A stretch of DNA of 64,000 nt from Verrucomicrobiales bacterium. GTDB taxonomy: Bacteria > Verrucomicrobiota > Verrucomicrobiia > Verrucomicrobiales > V1-33. Positions 45,401 through 54,235 of the stretch are shown here, in pieces. Both the position numbers and the translations under genes were made by a program. The stretch lies in the NCBI GenBank assembly GCA_028293125.1, contig JAQGPJ010000048.1, forward strand, positions 1 through 64,000. The letters are read 5' to 3'. Within the stretch, counting starts at the first letter, position 1, and every line of letters starts with the position of its first letter. Under the pieces are notes generated by a model. That model was not told where the DNA came from. It was given only the letters and a program-made list of their open reading frames with translations, and searched no databases.

Positions 45401-46697
45401 GCCGGAATTTCGCCATGCGCGTCTGGTCAAACGGCACCGCCCTGCTCTCCGGCCCCACGACCTTGCCGTAGTTGAACGCTCCCTGCGCCAGCCACAGCCA
45501 GCCGCCCGGCGCCCGCGTGAACTGGTGGGGAAACAGGTGGGAGTCCTGCACGCCGAATCCTGTCAGGATGGTCTCATTCCGGTCACTTTTGCCGTCGCCA
45601 TTGGTGTCCCGCAGCAGCGCCAGATCATGCCCGTGCTGGACATAGCAGCCGTCCTTCCAAGGCAGGATGCCCAAGGGAATCGCCAGGCCGTCGGCAAACA
45701 CGGACGGATCCCTGGCATACATCGGCGCTTTTCCGTCGCGTCCCCGGTCGGCGAGGTCATAAACCAGCACCTTGTCCTTCGCCTTGCTGGCATAAAGAGC
45801 CTCGGCGGCGCCGGGATTCTCATTGGCGTCCACCGGATACTCCAGCGCCGTCATGGTCCACAGGCGGCCCTGCTGGTCGAACTGAACGGCGACAAATTTG
45901 CCAAACCCTTTTTCGACGTCCTCGGAGACCACCAGTTCCATCTCCAAGCCCGGCGCGATGGAGAAGGCCGCCTTTTCCTCCTCCGGGGAAAGCGGGGATT
46001 CCTTCGCCGGCTTCACCGGATCGGCCGCGCCCGGGCGTTTGAGGGAGGGCGGCAGCTCCTCGATGCTGATGTTCCGCACCTGCACCAGCGCCTTGCCCCC
46101 GCCATGGACCTGAATGCCCATGCGGCCGGTCTGCACAATCCTGGGATCCGCCTCGTGATAGTCCACGCCCATCACGCCATTGATCCAGGTGGTGATGCGC
46201 GGCCCCTCAGCGCGGATCACGTAGTCGTTCCACTCGTTGCGCTTCAGCACGGGATCCAGCGCCTTCATATCCGACTGCGCCATCAGCTTGTTGCGCCGGC
46301 TCTCATCATACACGCATCCCCACCAGGAGGGATCGCCATAGTCGCACTGATAGCCCGCCATCTCCGAATCGTTCGGCACCCGCTGCGAGCGGATCTGGAA
46401 GCCGGAGTTGATGAAGCCCTCGCTGCCCGTGAGCTTGATCTGCAGCCGCACGATGAAGTTGCCGTACTCCGCCTTCGTGGCCAGAAAGTCATTGTGCGTG
46501 ACCGTCTCCGTGAGCGATCCGCCGGTGATAACCCCGTTCTCCACCCGCCACATTTTGACGTCGCCCTCCCAGCCGTTCAGTGTGCTGCCGTCAAAAAGCG
46601 GTTTGACCTCCTTCCCCGGCGGGGGCGGCGGTTCCGCCGCTTGGACAGCGGTGGCGGTGACGACAGAGATGGACAGCAGTAAAAGCAGGACTCGCAT
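42453..46697 (-). CDS. PVC-type multidomain protein: DUF1080, dehydrogenase propeller, HEAT-like, LamG, heme c
   Basis: 1414 residues with a signal peptide (about 1-20). In order: a DUF1080/3-keto-disaccharide hydrolase domain (about 30-215; FDGSTLNGWEGD, SGFQIRSQR), a PVC membrane-bound dehydrogenase-type propeller (about 245-640; VFADGLAIPLGILPWKDG, DWYNKIISHNEVPRNHPERDKKRG-like end), and Ala/Leu-rich HEAT-like repeats (about 650-1080). A concanavalin/LamG-like domain follows (about 1090-1250), then a heme c domain with CTACH at 1294-1298. Each part is known in PVC bacteria, but this joining of five is large. It probably binds and oxidises or cleaves glycosides at the cell surface and passes electrons via heme. 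Substrate unknown. Confidence 0.93.
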   Translation of the reverse strand: MRVLLLLLSISVVTATAVQAAEPPPPPGKEVKPLFDGSTLNGWEGDVKMWRVENGVITGGSLTETVTHNDFLATKAEYGNFIVRLQIKLTGSEGFINSGFQIRSQRVPNDSEMAGYQCDYGDPSWWGCVYDESRRNKLMAQSDMKALDPVLKRNEWNDYVIRAEGPRITTWINGVMGVDYHEADPRIVQTGRMGIQVHGGGKALVQVRNISIEELPPSLKRPGAADPVKPAKESPLSPEEEKAAFSIAPGLEMELVVSEDVEKGFGKFVAVQFDQQGRLWTMTALEYPVDANENPGAAEALYASKAKDKVLVYDLADRGRDGKAPMYARDPSVFADGLAIPLGILPWKDGCYVQHGHDLALLRDTNGDGKSDRNETILTGFGVQDSHLFPHQFTRAPGGWLWLAQGAFNYGKVVGPESRAVPFDQTRMAKFRPDGSEFTITSNGPCNIWGLAMNGEGESFIQEANDFGYPVMPFHEYGNYPGCSNGQWKSYGPEFPATAEFRMGGTGLSGLALTDVNGAFPPEWSDVMLVANPITNRIQAIKMHRTAEGGWRLELLQDVVASGDPWFRPVGMTSGPDGAVYIVDWYNKIISHNEVPRNHPERDKKRGRIWRLKGKAQPAAPVPDFTRLSEAELVAKLGAQPLAQSHLAWQTLTDREKLSPETLGALKAKVLDAPEKSAVTPETPYPDTARIAALWVLEQSGSPVQEYIAPLLKSPNRNVRREACNVSLIAAAGATEPDPDPEVRAASLKMIGGAVAGMPAGGKGSLDLIAALLKYAQAPLAGPVVPSSQSSQPIKTGAAYVREYERYLVRLFLEQSPAAVAAFLDSPAAEALPAENRMVACLSLPAKESAPRVARLLAKLDRAPNDEEILRLAEAAEAPEVKAALKALVTTPAGLDALLRQKARFDARTLAPLVAGTARTLLETRPDVALRVISAFKLADLEPEVAALAAKNASPAMLVTLRDLGSTRAALFLPLAKSPDPKLRAAALAALVSTPEVLISLWPDLNAGQRRRVLEAISATPAGSRALVSAATAGTVSKDELDGPLVEKLQAVLGPDDAPLKALISSMADLFSQVLILNGTPDGWVEGDLSLTGPFTVETWIRLDPGVGNEDSLLAAPGVVDMNFFDGKLRVWAAGFNDVVVAKKAVAAGAWTHVAITRDAEGRFTIFQNGEPDQTESHPDPRPWPHLSIGRSNTGKGTGAAMTEFRIWNTCRTAAEIRTWFDRTGLKEPMAFYRPLNGGWDRLHGSARVVKSMDFPTLATPEMAKALDEKFAHYRALAALPGDPVKGKAVAAICTACHTVNGEGGMIGPNLSSVGAMGTEAILRNILTPNAAMEPGYRVFRAELTDGTITEGFLASRDENAIVMRLPGTEDQRIPADRIRKAGFTKRSLMPEGLEFTVTPEQWTDLFAWLKGLR

Positions 46698-46967
46698 AGA
46701 AAAAGCAGGCTCTCCCGGTCGCCCTGCCAGCAGGCAGTCAATCCATCGCAGGGACCGGGACAGTTTTTAATACGCCGTCCTGCGGCATTGCTTGCGGGTA
46801 AGAACGCAGGTGCGGATGGACGGGAATTTTCCAGCCAAACCTGAAGAAATGGCTTGAATGCCGCCCCGCGCTCCATCTTTTAACTTCCCCGCCGCCGCTG
46901 GGCCGCATCCGGCCCCCCTCAGGTGGGCTGCCCCGCCCCGCTTGCTGCCTCTTCACCCCCATCCGCC

Positions 46968-47990
46968 ATGCCCTTCCCGCACATCGCCATCACAGGAGCC
47001 ACCGGTGCCGTCGGCATCGAAATGCTGCGCTGCCTGGAACGCCGGAATTTTCCCGTCGGCCAGCTTACCCTGCTCGCCAGTGCCCGCAGTGCCGGAAAAA
47101 AACTTACCTTTCGCGGTGAGGAGCACACGGTGAAGGAGCTGACACCGGACAGCTTCGCCGGGGTCAATATCGCTCTGTTCAGCGCCGGCGGTGGCATTTC
47201 CCGGGATTTCGCCCCGCACGCCGTGAAGGCCGGAGCCGTGGTGGTGGACAACTCCTCCGCCTTCCGCATGGACGACAGCGTGCCGCTTGTGGTGCCGGAG
47301 ATCAACGGCGCGGACGCCAAAAACCACAAAGGCATCATCGCCAATCCCAACTGCAGCACGGCCATCGCCCTGATGGCTCTCTATCCCCTGCATCAGGCTT
47401 TTGGCGTGAAGCGCGTGTTTGCCAGCACCTACCAGGCTGTCAGCGGGACCGGAGCCCAGGCCATTGAGGAGCTGGCCGCCCAGTCCCGCGCGTGGGCCGC
47501 CGAAGCCCGCGCCTGGGACGATGCCCGCCTGACCGCTCCTCCACAAGTCTATCCGCATCAGATTGCCTTCAACGCCCTGCCCCATGTCGATTCCTTCCTC
47601 GACTCCGGCTACACCAAGGAGGAGATGAAAATGGAGAACGAGGGCCGCAAGATCATGCACCACCCCGCCTTCCGGGCCAGCGTGACCTGCGTGCGCATCC
47701 CCGTTTTCCGCAGCCACAGCATCGCCATCAGCGCGGAATTTGAAAAGCCCGTCACCGCCGCCGCCGCCCGCGCCGTGCTGGAGCAGGCCCCCGGTCTGGA
47801 CGTCATCGACAACCCCGCCGCCAAACAATACCCCTTGGCGCTCGACATCGCCGGCCGCGACAACTGCGCCGTGGGCCGCCTCCGGGAGGACTGCGCCCTG
47901 GAGAACGGCCTCGCCTTCTGGGTGGTCGGGGACCAGCTCCTCAAAGGCGCGGCTCTGAACGCCGTGCAGATCGCGGAGCTGCTGGTCTGA
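46968..47990 (+). CDS. asd: Aspartate-semialdehyde dehydrogenase
   Basis: 340 residues from the ATG at 46968. The NADP-binding start (HIAITGATGAVGIEMLRCLERRNFP), catalytic Cys129 in NPNCST and the proton-relay His250 (FRSHS) are all present, as is QAVSGTGAQAIEEL. It reduces aspartyl phosphate to aspartate semialdehyde for lysine, diaminopimelate, methionine and threonine synthesis in the cytoplasm. The gene is divergent from the heme protein and not in an operon with other aspartate-pathway genes. Confidence 0.96.
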   Translation: MPFPHIAITGATGAVGIEMLRCLERRNFPVGQLTLLASARSAGKKLTFRGEEHTVKELTPDSFAGVNIALFSAGGGISRDFAPHAVKAGAVVVDNSSAFRMDDSVPLVVPEINGADAKNHKGIIANPNCSTAIALMALYPLHQAFGVKRVFASTYQAVSGTGAQAIEELAAQSRAWAAEARAWDDARLTAPPQVYPHQIAFNALPHVDSFLDSGYTKEEMKMENEGRKIMHHPAFRASVTCVRIPVFRSHSIAISAEFEKPVTAAAARAVLEQAPGLDVIDNPAAKQYPLALDIAGRDNCAVGRLREDCALENGLAFWVVGDQLLKGAALNAVQIAELLV

Positions 47991-48055
47991 CAAGGCGGGC
48001 ATCCCTTTTTGCCAGGCTGCGGCATGGAATGGAACCGTGGTGGCCCGCCACTGTG

Positions 48056-48292
48056 TCAGGGAGCTTTCGGCTGAAGGGCTTTGACCCGCTCCTGCAGCTG
48101 CTGCACCTGACGGTTGGCGGAGTCCACGGCGCTTTGCATCGTTTCCGCCTGCGCCTCCAGTTTCCGGATAGCACGCCGCTCCGGGCTCTCAGCGGCGTCC
48201 CGGGCGGCAATGCCGGCGGAGGGTTTCTCCCGCCATGGCGAGGACTGATCATGCCGCCGCTGCCTGACAGCGCTGCACCAACAGCTGCAGTG
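48056..48292 (-). pseudogene. Coiled-coil coding remnant downstream of the SDR gene
   Basis: This open frame runs directly on, in the same frame, from the TAG stop of the SDR gene to a TGA at 48056-48058. From about 48235 down it encodes a convincing charged coiled coil (RRAIRKLEAQAETMQSAV, then RQVQQLQERVKAL). There is no ATG before the coil and the first 20 codons look non-coding. It could be the tail of a gene whose 5' part was lost, or a small gene with an unusual start. The rest of 47991-48292 is empty. Confidence 0.3.
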
Positions 48293-49039
48293 CTAGGCGT
48301 TGAATCCTCCGTCAATAGTCAGGCTCGCGCCTGTGACGTATCCTGCTTCGGGACCCGCCAGATAGGCGACCATGGCGGCGACCTCCTCGGGTGTGCCGTA
48401 CCGCGGCAGCGCCATGAATTGCTTTTTGAGCATTTCGGCGAATTCCCCCTGGTCGGGATTCATCTGCGTATTGATCGGGCCGGGCTGGACATTGTTGATG
48501 GTGATCCCCCGCGCGCCGAGGTCGCGCGCCAAACCCTGCACCAGTCCCTGAAGGGCGGACTTGCTCATGGCATAGACAGCTCCGCCCTGGAACGGCATCC
48601 GTTCGGCATTGCAGCTGCCGATGTTGATGATGCGTCCGCCGGACTTCATGTGTTTGACGGCCGCCTGGGTGGCGACAAACACGGCCCGCACATTGATGGC
48701 GATGGTCCGGTCGAAGTCGGCCAGTTTGAAATCATCTATCGGGCCAAGCGCCAGCACACCCGCGTTGTTGACCAGGATGTCAATGCCGCCCAACTCACTC
48801 ACCGTCCGCTCCACAGCGGCAACGGTGGCCTCCGCATCCGCACTGTCGGCCTGAATCGCGATAGCCCGCACGCCGAGTGCCTGTGCCTCCCCGGCGGTGC
48901 CGTTGGCCTGATCCGGTGAACTGGAGTAGGTAAATGCAACGTCCGCGCCTGCGCCGGCCAGACGTTTGACAATGGCGGCACCGATGCCGCGGCTGCCTCC
49001 GGTGACCAGTGCCCGTTTGTTTTTCAGTGTTTGGCTCAT
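48293..49039 (-). CDS. SDR-family oxidoreductase (FabG-like)
   Basis: 248 residues. The glycine-rich cofactor motif is TGGSRGIG (13-20), NNAG is at 91-94, and the catalytic Ser142, Tyr156 and Lys160 (YAMSK) are in place. The C-terminus ends YVTGASLTIDGGF, the standard classical-SDR close. The residues after the second beta strand (YSSSPD) suggest NADPH preference. It reduces a carbonyl or oxidises an alcohol; the substrate is unknown. No acyl-carrier or fatty-acid genes are adjacent, so a housekeeping FabG role is unlikely. Confidence 0.92.
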   Translation of the reverse strand: MSQTLKNKRALVTGGSRGIGAAIVKRLAGAGADVAFTYSSSPDQANGTAGEAQALGVRAIAIQADSADAEATVAAVERTVSELGGIDILVNNAGVLALGPIDDFKLADFDRTIAINVRAVFVATQAAVKHMKSGGRIINIGSCNAERMPFQGGAVYAMSKSALQGLVQGLARDLGARGITINNVQPGPINTQMNPDQGEFAEMLKKQFMALPRYGTPEEVAAMVAYLAGPEAGYVTGASLTIDGGFNA

Positions 49040-49393
49040 GGGATGATGTGGGTTATGGAGAGGGGATGCGGCAAGCTGGCCAATTCAGAAGAAAGTCCAA
49101 ACTTATTTCCGTCTCCACCGTTTTGATGGGCAAAATCCTCAAAACCTTCAGTCGTTTTATGGTTTAAAAATTCATGGCCCTCCGCCCTTCCGGATAGAAA
49201 GGCGACAGTGAAAAAGCCACCCGGTGTGGCAGGAACGGATCACTGCGGAATGCAGTCAGGCAATTTCGGACTGATTGGAAAAGCCGTGGCCACACTCCTG
49301 TCATACGCGCCGTGAGGAGTTACCTCCCGCCTCCTCCTCTTCCTCTCTGGCGGTTTCCCGCTCCCAAACGGTGCGTGCGCTCTGCCTGCCGTT
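49040..49393. other. 354-base intergenic region, no gene seen
   Basis: It should hold the promoter of the SDR gene (minus strand) and the 3' end of the M23 peptidase transcript. An AT-rich stretch (about 49120-49172) is the likely promoter zone. No clear terminator or RNA gene was found. Confidence 0.5.
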
Positions 49394-50599
49394 TCAGAAG
49401 TCTCCGGCAACCAGTTGCACGAAGTGGCTGCCCGCCGTGGTGAGCGTGGCTGTGGAGCCGCTGCCTCCCAGCATGGACCGGGTGTTCCAGGAGTGGTAAC
49501 CGGCAAACGGCTTAACCCAGGAGACGACGGGAAATGCCGCCGCCTGCGCTGAAGGCACCACTGCCACCGGCACTCCGGAACGGGTGAAGCTGATCTCCCA
49601 GGCAACATCCGCGGCACCGCCCTGCCTCATCCAGGGATGGCTGGCGGCGATTTCGATTTCGCGGCCGCGGTTGGGCACCGTGATTTTGTAATAAACCTCC
49701 TCCCGCTGCAAAAAGGCGTCCGGCATGAGCATGGGATCCTGATGATTCGCCGTCAGAAACGAGACCACATCGAGACCAGCCAGATTGGTGCCATGGAAAA
49801 GTCCGTGGCCATTGGCCAGCTTGTAGTTCTTCCCGTAATACTCCTCAAACCGCTCCGAAAGAATCAGCCCCAGCTCCAGATGCACGTGCGAGCGGCGGCG
49901 GTCGATGCCGTCACCGGTGTGTCCCATCCGGCCGATCAGGCCTCCCCGCTGGATCGGCGTGCCGGGCACAACATCAATCCCGCTGAGGTGGGCATAGAGG
50001 CTGTAGAAATCCCCGGCTTTGCCAATGGTGTGGCGCAGCACCACATAGTGGCCGTAGTTGCTCGTGCGGGGGGAGGTGGTGGCGTAGGCCACCATACCGT
50101 CCGCGATGGCATGGACGGAATCCTGGGGCTCGCCTTTGGCATCGCGCTGCACGGGGGCAATATCGACACCCTCATGGAACTTGGTGAAAACGGTGCCCTG
50201 CGGCGTGTCGCGGGGATTGCGGACAAATCCATAACCACCGCCCTCCCAGACCTGAACGGGCCCTTGGGGGGTATAGCGGTCCACAAACATGAAGAAATCC
50301 GCCGGACTGTTTTTAAACAGGGCGTCGTTGGCGGTGGGGAGCTGGAACCGCATCAGCGGCTCCGGTGGAGGCAGCAATGCCACCGGTGCCACCGGAACGG
50401 TGTCTGTGGGCTCCGTGGAGGCCTCCTCCGTCGAGGCCGCGCTGGACGCCTCCTCCGCACTTGGCTGAATTTCCTCCTTCGCCGGCTGGCTATCGCCGTT
50501 TGTCGGTGGACGGAGCAGCTTCCTCGGCCATCCAAAAACGATCACGAGGATAATCAGCAGCGCGATCAGCCAGCGGTATTTGACTCTCGCCAATCCCAT
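49394..50599 (-). CDS. M23-family (LytM-like) metallopeptidase, membrane anchored
   Basis: 401 residues. One N-terminal transmembrane helix (about 9-24), a Glu/Ala/Pro linker (about 34-80), then a peptidase M23 domain. Zinc ligands are visible: H142 and D146 (FHEGVDI) and H240 (HVHLE), with YAHL at 202-205. These enzymes cut peptidoglycan cross-links or, when inactive, activate amidases. The site looks complete, so activity is likely. A C-terminal domain of about 100 residues (after 290) has no match I know. It lies 27 bases downstream of the 158-residue secreted protein, probably in one transcript. Confidence 0.88.
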   Translation of the reverse strand: MGLARVKYRWLIALLIILVIVFGWPRKLLRPPTNGDSQPAKEEIQPSAEEASSAASTEEASTEPTDTVPVAPVALLPPPEPLMRFQLPTANDALFKNSPADFFMFVDRYTPQGPVQVWEGGGYGFVRNPRDTPQGTVFTKFHEGVDIAPVQRDAKGEPQDSVHAIADGMVAYATTSPRTSNYGHYVVLRHTIGKAGDFYSLYAHLSGIDVVPGTPIQRGGLIGRMGHTGDGIDRRRSHVHLELGLILSERFEEYYGKNYKLANGHGLFHGTNLAGLDVVSFLTANHQDPMLMPDAFLQREEVYYKITVPNRGREIEIAASHPWMRQGGAADVAWEISFTRSGVPVAVVPSAQAAAFPVVSWVKPFAGYHSWNTRSMLGGSGSTATLTTAGSHFVQLVAGDF

Positions 50600-50626
50600 G
50601 CACTTTTGAACGGAATGGAGTTGGAA

Positions 50627-51103
50627 TCAGAGCTGCTTGGGGTCAACTCCCCCAATGCGCTTCATGGATTTGTCGAACAGCAGCAGATCCTGGCGGTTCA
50701 GTCCGGACCAGACAATGATCCGCCCGTCGGTGGGAGGCTGGTCAATCTGCTGCACATCCACAGGCCGCCCATTGACGATAATGCGCACCAGCTTGCCCTG
50801 ATAGGTGGAGCACAGGATTTGCACGGCGCGGACGCCCTCCTCCTTCAGTTTGAAGGCGGCTCCGAAACTGCCATCCTGCGCCATGAAGGCCGTATAGCCT
50901 CCGAAATGCCGTCCGGACACCTCCGGGGAAATGCGGAAGAACTTCTTTTCCCCGTTGATCATGTCCGGCCGCACCATGCGCGGTCCCTCCTGGGAATCAC
51001 CCTCCGGATGCATTCCGATAAACGGCCCCTTCGATTTTCCCGCGGCCAGGGCCGACACGGGAATCAGAAGCAGGCAGAACAGCAGTCTGAGAAATCGCAG
51101 CAT
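50627..51103 (-). CDS. Secreted hypothetical protein
   Basis: 158 residues from the ATG at 51103, where a signal peptide (about 1-20, ending SALAA) starts; 11 more upstream codons to 51136 are open but dilute the signal. The mature part is a small mixed alpha/beta domain (about 35-150) with no recognised motif. It is co-directional with and 27 bases before the M23 peptidase gene, so a cell-wall-related role is possible but not shown. Confidence 0.7.
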   Translation of the reverse strand: MLRFLRLLFCLLLIPVSALAAGKSKGPFIGMHPEGDSQEGPRMVRPDMINGEKKFFRISPEVSGRHFGGYTAFMAQDGSFGAAFKLKEEGVRAVQILCSTYQGKLVRIIVNGRPVDVQQIDQPPTDGRIIVWSGLNRQDLLLFDKSMKRIGGVDPKQL

Positions 51104-51266
51104 GGGGCAGCCTATCAGCAGGGTCGGGTGTGGCAAGCCCGGAAGGCACCCGGAATACGGAAAAGTGCTTCATGAAACCACAGGCTGGCAAGGGTTCAGG
51201 CGGCCTTTGCCCGACTTGAGCCGCCAAGTGGCAGCCATACGGTTCAAGCCACCTGTCCGTCAAAAT

Positions 51267-51304
51267 CAAAACACCCCGCCAGCGGCAGCCGGCGGGGTGT
51301 TTTG
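51267..51304 (-). terminator. Terminator of rpsA
   Basis: A 14-bp perfect stem (CAAAACACCCCGCC with its complement) and a 10-base loop lie 57 bases past the rpsA stop. A T-rich run follows on the minus strand (TTTTGATTTTG). Confidence 0.85.
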
Positions 51305-51361
51305 CGGATTGGATTGATTTGACTTGGAAATCAGGCAGGCAGCATCAGGCTGCGGCTGGCC

Positions 51362-53035
51362 TTATTTCTGACCGGGGCGCCATTCCTCGGCAGCGAACTT
51401 GAAGGCCTCCTCCAGACCCACCATGTCGGTGGACGGACGCAGCGCTTCGAAAGCGGCGGTCTCCTTGCGGAGATCCTCCTCGCTGTAGTTCGCGGCTTTG
51501 ACGGAAAGACCGATGCGGCGCTCGACCTTGTCCACTTTGATAACGCGGGCCTCGACCTCCTGGCCGACCTTGAGCACGTCCTTGACGCGGTTGACGTGGT
51601 CCTCGCTGAGCTGGCTGATGTGGACCAGACCATCAATGTCATCCTGCAGCTGCACAAAAGCGCCGAAGCTGGCGATCTTGGCCACCGTGCCCTTGACGAG
51701 GTCGCCCACGTGGAACTTCTCGTCAATATCGGACCATGGGTCGTTTTCGAGCTGCTTCATGCCCAGGCTGATGCGCTGATTGGCCTTGTCGATCTCGAGC
51801 ACCACGGCCTCGACCTCGTCGCCCTTCTTGAGCATTTCGCTCGGGTGATTGACCTTGCGGGTCCAGGAGAGGTCGGAGACGTGCACCATGCCGTCGATGC
51901 CCTCCTCCATCTCCACAAATGCGCCGTAGGCGGTGAGGTTGCGGACCTTGCCCTTGATCTTCATGCCGATCGGGTAGCGGGCATCGATCTCATCCCACGG
52001 ATTGCCGTCCAGCTGACGGACGCCGAGGGAGATTTTCTGCTCCTCCTTGTTGATGCCAAGCACCACGGCGTCCAGTTCCTGGCCGATCGTGAGAACGTCG
52101 GAAGGACGGGCGATGCGCTTGACCCAGGAGAGTTCGGAGACGTGCACGAGGCCCTCCACACCTTCGGCGAGTTCGACAAAGGCACCGTAGGCCACCAGCT
52201 TGGTGACCTTGCCCTTGACGCGCTGGCCGATGGGGAAGCGGTTTTCGATCGACTCCCAGGGATTGCTGAGGAGCTGCTTCATGCCCAGGGAGACACGCTC
52301 CTTCTCGCGGTTCACGTCGAGAATGACCACATTCACCTTCTGGCCGATGGCCACCACTTCGGTCGGGTGGTTCACGCGGCCCCAGCTCATGTCGGTGATG
52401 TGCAGCAGGCCGTCCATGCCGCTGAGATCCACGAACACACCGAAGTCGGTGATGTTCTTGACCGCGCCCTCGACGCGGTCGCCGATTTTGACAGTCTCCA
52501 GGAAGCGCTGGCGCTGTTCGGCGCGCTCGGCCTCGATGACCTCGCGGCGGCTGAGCACCACGTTTTTGCGCTCGTCGTTGACCTTGACGATCTTGAATTC
52601 GTAAACATTCCCGACGTATTCGTTGAGATCCTTCGGCGGGATAATGTCGATCTGGCTGCCGGGCAGGAAGGCCTCGACACCGACGTTGACGGTGAGGCCG
52701 CCTTTGACGACGCCCTTGACCTTGCCCTTCACGAGACCGCCGTCATGGAACACCTTGACGATCTTGTCCCAGTTCTGTTTGTGGGCGGCCTTCTCCTTGG
52801 AGAGCACCACCATGCCCTCGTCGTTCTCGAGGCGCTGAAGCAGAACTTCGACTTCATCCCCGACCTGGATGTCCTCGTCCTCAAATTCGCTGACCGGAAT
52901 GGCTCCCTCGGATTTGTAGCCGATGTCCACGAGGACCACCTGCGGCTTGATATCGAGGATGATGCCTTTAACGATGCTGTGCTCACGGAGTTCCTTGAAG
53001 GAATTCTCCATCATAGCCATAAGCTCCTGGTTCAT
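51362..53035 (-). CDS. rpsA: 30S ribosomal protein S1
   Basis: 557 residues with six S1 (OB-fold) repeats, the standard proteobacterial-size S1. Examples are GDRVEGAVKNITDFGVFVDL, KGKVTKLVAYGAFVEL, KGKVRNLTAYGAFVEM and KGTVAKIASFGAFVQL, each followed by an LxHxS-type strand. S1 binds mRNA leaders and brings them to the 30S subunit. A full-length S1 agrees with weak Shine-Dalgarno use in the window. It ends at a strong terminator. Confidence 0.97.
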   Translation of the reverse strand: MNQELMAMMENSFKELREHSIVKGIILDIKPQVVLVDIGYKSEGAIPVSEFEDEDIQVGDEVEVLLQRLENDEGMVVLSKEKAAHKQNWDKIVKVFHDGGLVKGKVKGVVKGGLTVNVGVEAFLPGSQIDIIPPKDLNEYVGNVYEFKIVKVNDERKNVVLSRREVIEAERAEQRQRFLETVKIGDRVEGAVKNITDFGVFVDLSGMDGLLHITDMSWGRVNHPTEVVAIGQKVNVVILDVNREKERVSLGMKQLLSNPWESIENRFPIGQRVKGKVTKLVAYGAFVELAEGVEGLVHVSELSWVKRIARPSDVLTIGQELDAVVLGINKEEQKISLGVRQLDGNPWDEIDARYPIGMKIKGKVRNLTAYGAFVEMEEGIDGMVHVSDLSWTRKVNHPSEMLKKGDEVEAVVLEIDKANQRISLGMKQLENDPWSDIDEKFHVGDLVKGTVAKIASFGAFVQLQDDIDGLVHISQLSEDHVNRVKDVLKVGQEVEARVIKVDKVERRIGLSVKAANYSEEDLRKETAAFEALRPSTDMVGLEEAFKFAAEEWRPGQK

Positions 53036-53320
53036 AATATGCTGTGCGGGTTAATGTTGGGTTGTGACGTTGACCAATCTTGCAGTCGCTTCCTGAATGG
53101 GGTGGCAAACCGGACACCCCGGAAACGCCGGGAATCGGAAAAATCGACAAGGGGGCGGACTTTAAAGGCCGTTCCCCAAAAGGCAAGGGACGGTTTTTCC
53201 ATAGATGGCGGATTCCTCCGTCCGGCTGCGGCCTCATCCGGTTCCCCGCTGATGGCCGGTTCCGGCTTTTAAGGGCCGGACACGGACAAACCGGGGAAAT
53301 CCGGATTTTCCCGGCTTGGG

Positions 53321-53842
53321 TCACAGTTTGATTTTGAGCCCCATTTTCTCTTTCATGACCAGCAGGGCCTCCGCATTGCCCAAGGCATCGTCCACGGGGT
53401 GATGGGTATGGAAGGTGCGCCGCAGGTGCTTGAAGGTCTGGAAAGTGTCCTTGACCATACCTTTGTACAGGCTGCCGAGATTGGTGGAGGAAAAGCCGAA
53501 GGGATTGCCGCCGGTGAAGTGGTGAAAGTACCAGTTGATGAACTGCCAGTCGAAGCCGTTGTTGTCTGAGATGAACAGCAGCCGGCCGCCGGGGGAAACG
53601 CTCCGCAGCCAAGCTGCAAAGCCCGCCATCACCTGTTCCGGGGGATCAAACTCCAGAGTCCGGTCCCGCGTGAACCCGCTCACCGTCAAAGCCTCGGGAA
53701 TGAATTTGTCCGAGATGGGACGGAGTTTGCCGTAAAAAGTCCGCTCCAGTCCGGGCTCCACCACCACAGCTCCGAAACAGACCATGGAGTAGTCCCCAGG
53801 AATCGGGCCGTCCGCCTCGATATCGACCATGATATAGCTCAT
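53321..53842 (-). CDS. DEDDh-type 3'-5' exonuclease
   Basis: 173 residues. Exo I has D7 and E9 (VDIEADGP), Exo II the region around D93-D98 (SDNNGFDWQF), and Exo III the H147/H148 with D151/D152 (HTHHPVDDALGNAEA). This is the acid/His set of the DnaQ-like fold with a C-terminal His. Its size fits small RNase T/oligoribonuclease-like enzymes. It may trim RNA or DNA ends in the cytoplasm. It shares orientation with rpsA and the two genes upstream. Confidence 0.88.
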   Translation of the reverse strand: MSYIMVDIEADGPIPGDYSMVCFGAVVVEPGLERTFYGKLRPISDKFIPEALTVSGFTRDRTLEFDPPEQVMAGFAAWLRSVSPGGRLLFISDNNGFDWQFINWYFHHFTGGNPFGFSSTNLGSLYKGMVKDTFQTFKHLRRTFHTHHPVDDALGNAEALLVMKEKMGLKIKL

Positions 53843-53916
53843 CCGGTTTCAGTTTACGGAGAGATCATTGATTTTAGAACCCCTTCCTTTTTTCACCTCA
53901 AGCCTGAACAGCCCGC

Positions 53917-54141
53917 CTACCACCCGCCATCCTGATGGCCGGTGGAGTTTTTCCACCAAGTATCGTAACGGCGGTCCGCAGCTTCGGAGCGGATTTTCCG
54001 CTTTTCCTCGCGCTCGTAAAAACGCTGATCCTGGCGGTCCACCCGCGTGCGCATCTCCGCCGGAGTCTCACCGGGAAGGCCGGCACAGTTGACCAAGACG
54101 AGCGCGGTGCAGGCAGGAAGAAGGAAAGTCAGCTGTTTCAT
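53917..54141 (-). CDS. Small predicted lipoprotein
   Basis: 74 residues from the ATG at 54141. The lipobox is LVNC with Cys19, and the mature part is about 55 residues, highly charged and Arg/Glu-rich (RVDRQDQRFYEREEKRK) with a Trp pair near the end. It probably sits in the envelope. No family is recognised. Confidence 0.7.
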   Translation of the reverse strand: MKQLTFLLPACTALVLVNCAGLPGETPAEMRTRVDRQDQRFYEREEKRKIRSEAADRRYDTWWKNSTGHQDGGW

Positions 54142-54235
54142 GTCGGACAAGCCGGGAAACTGACGCTGACGGCGGTTTTTGTCCAGACAAGTTGGCGAAA
54201 TTTCCATTTCCGTCGAAGGGACGGAATAGGCCCGA

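Noticed and set aside
42804-46682. 1292-codon plus-strand frame opposite the PVC heme protein
   Set aside because: Antisense shadow. The minus strand carries signal peptide, DUF1080 and CTACH motifs.
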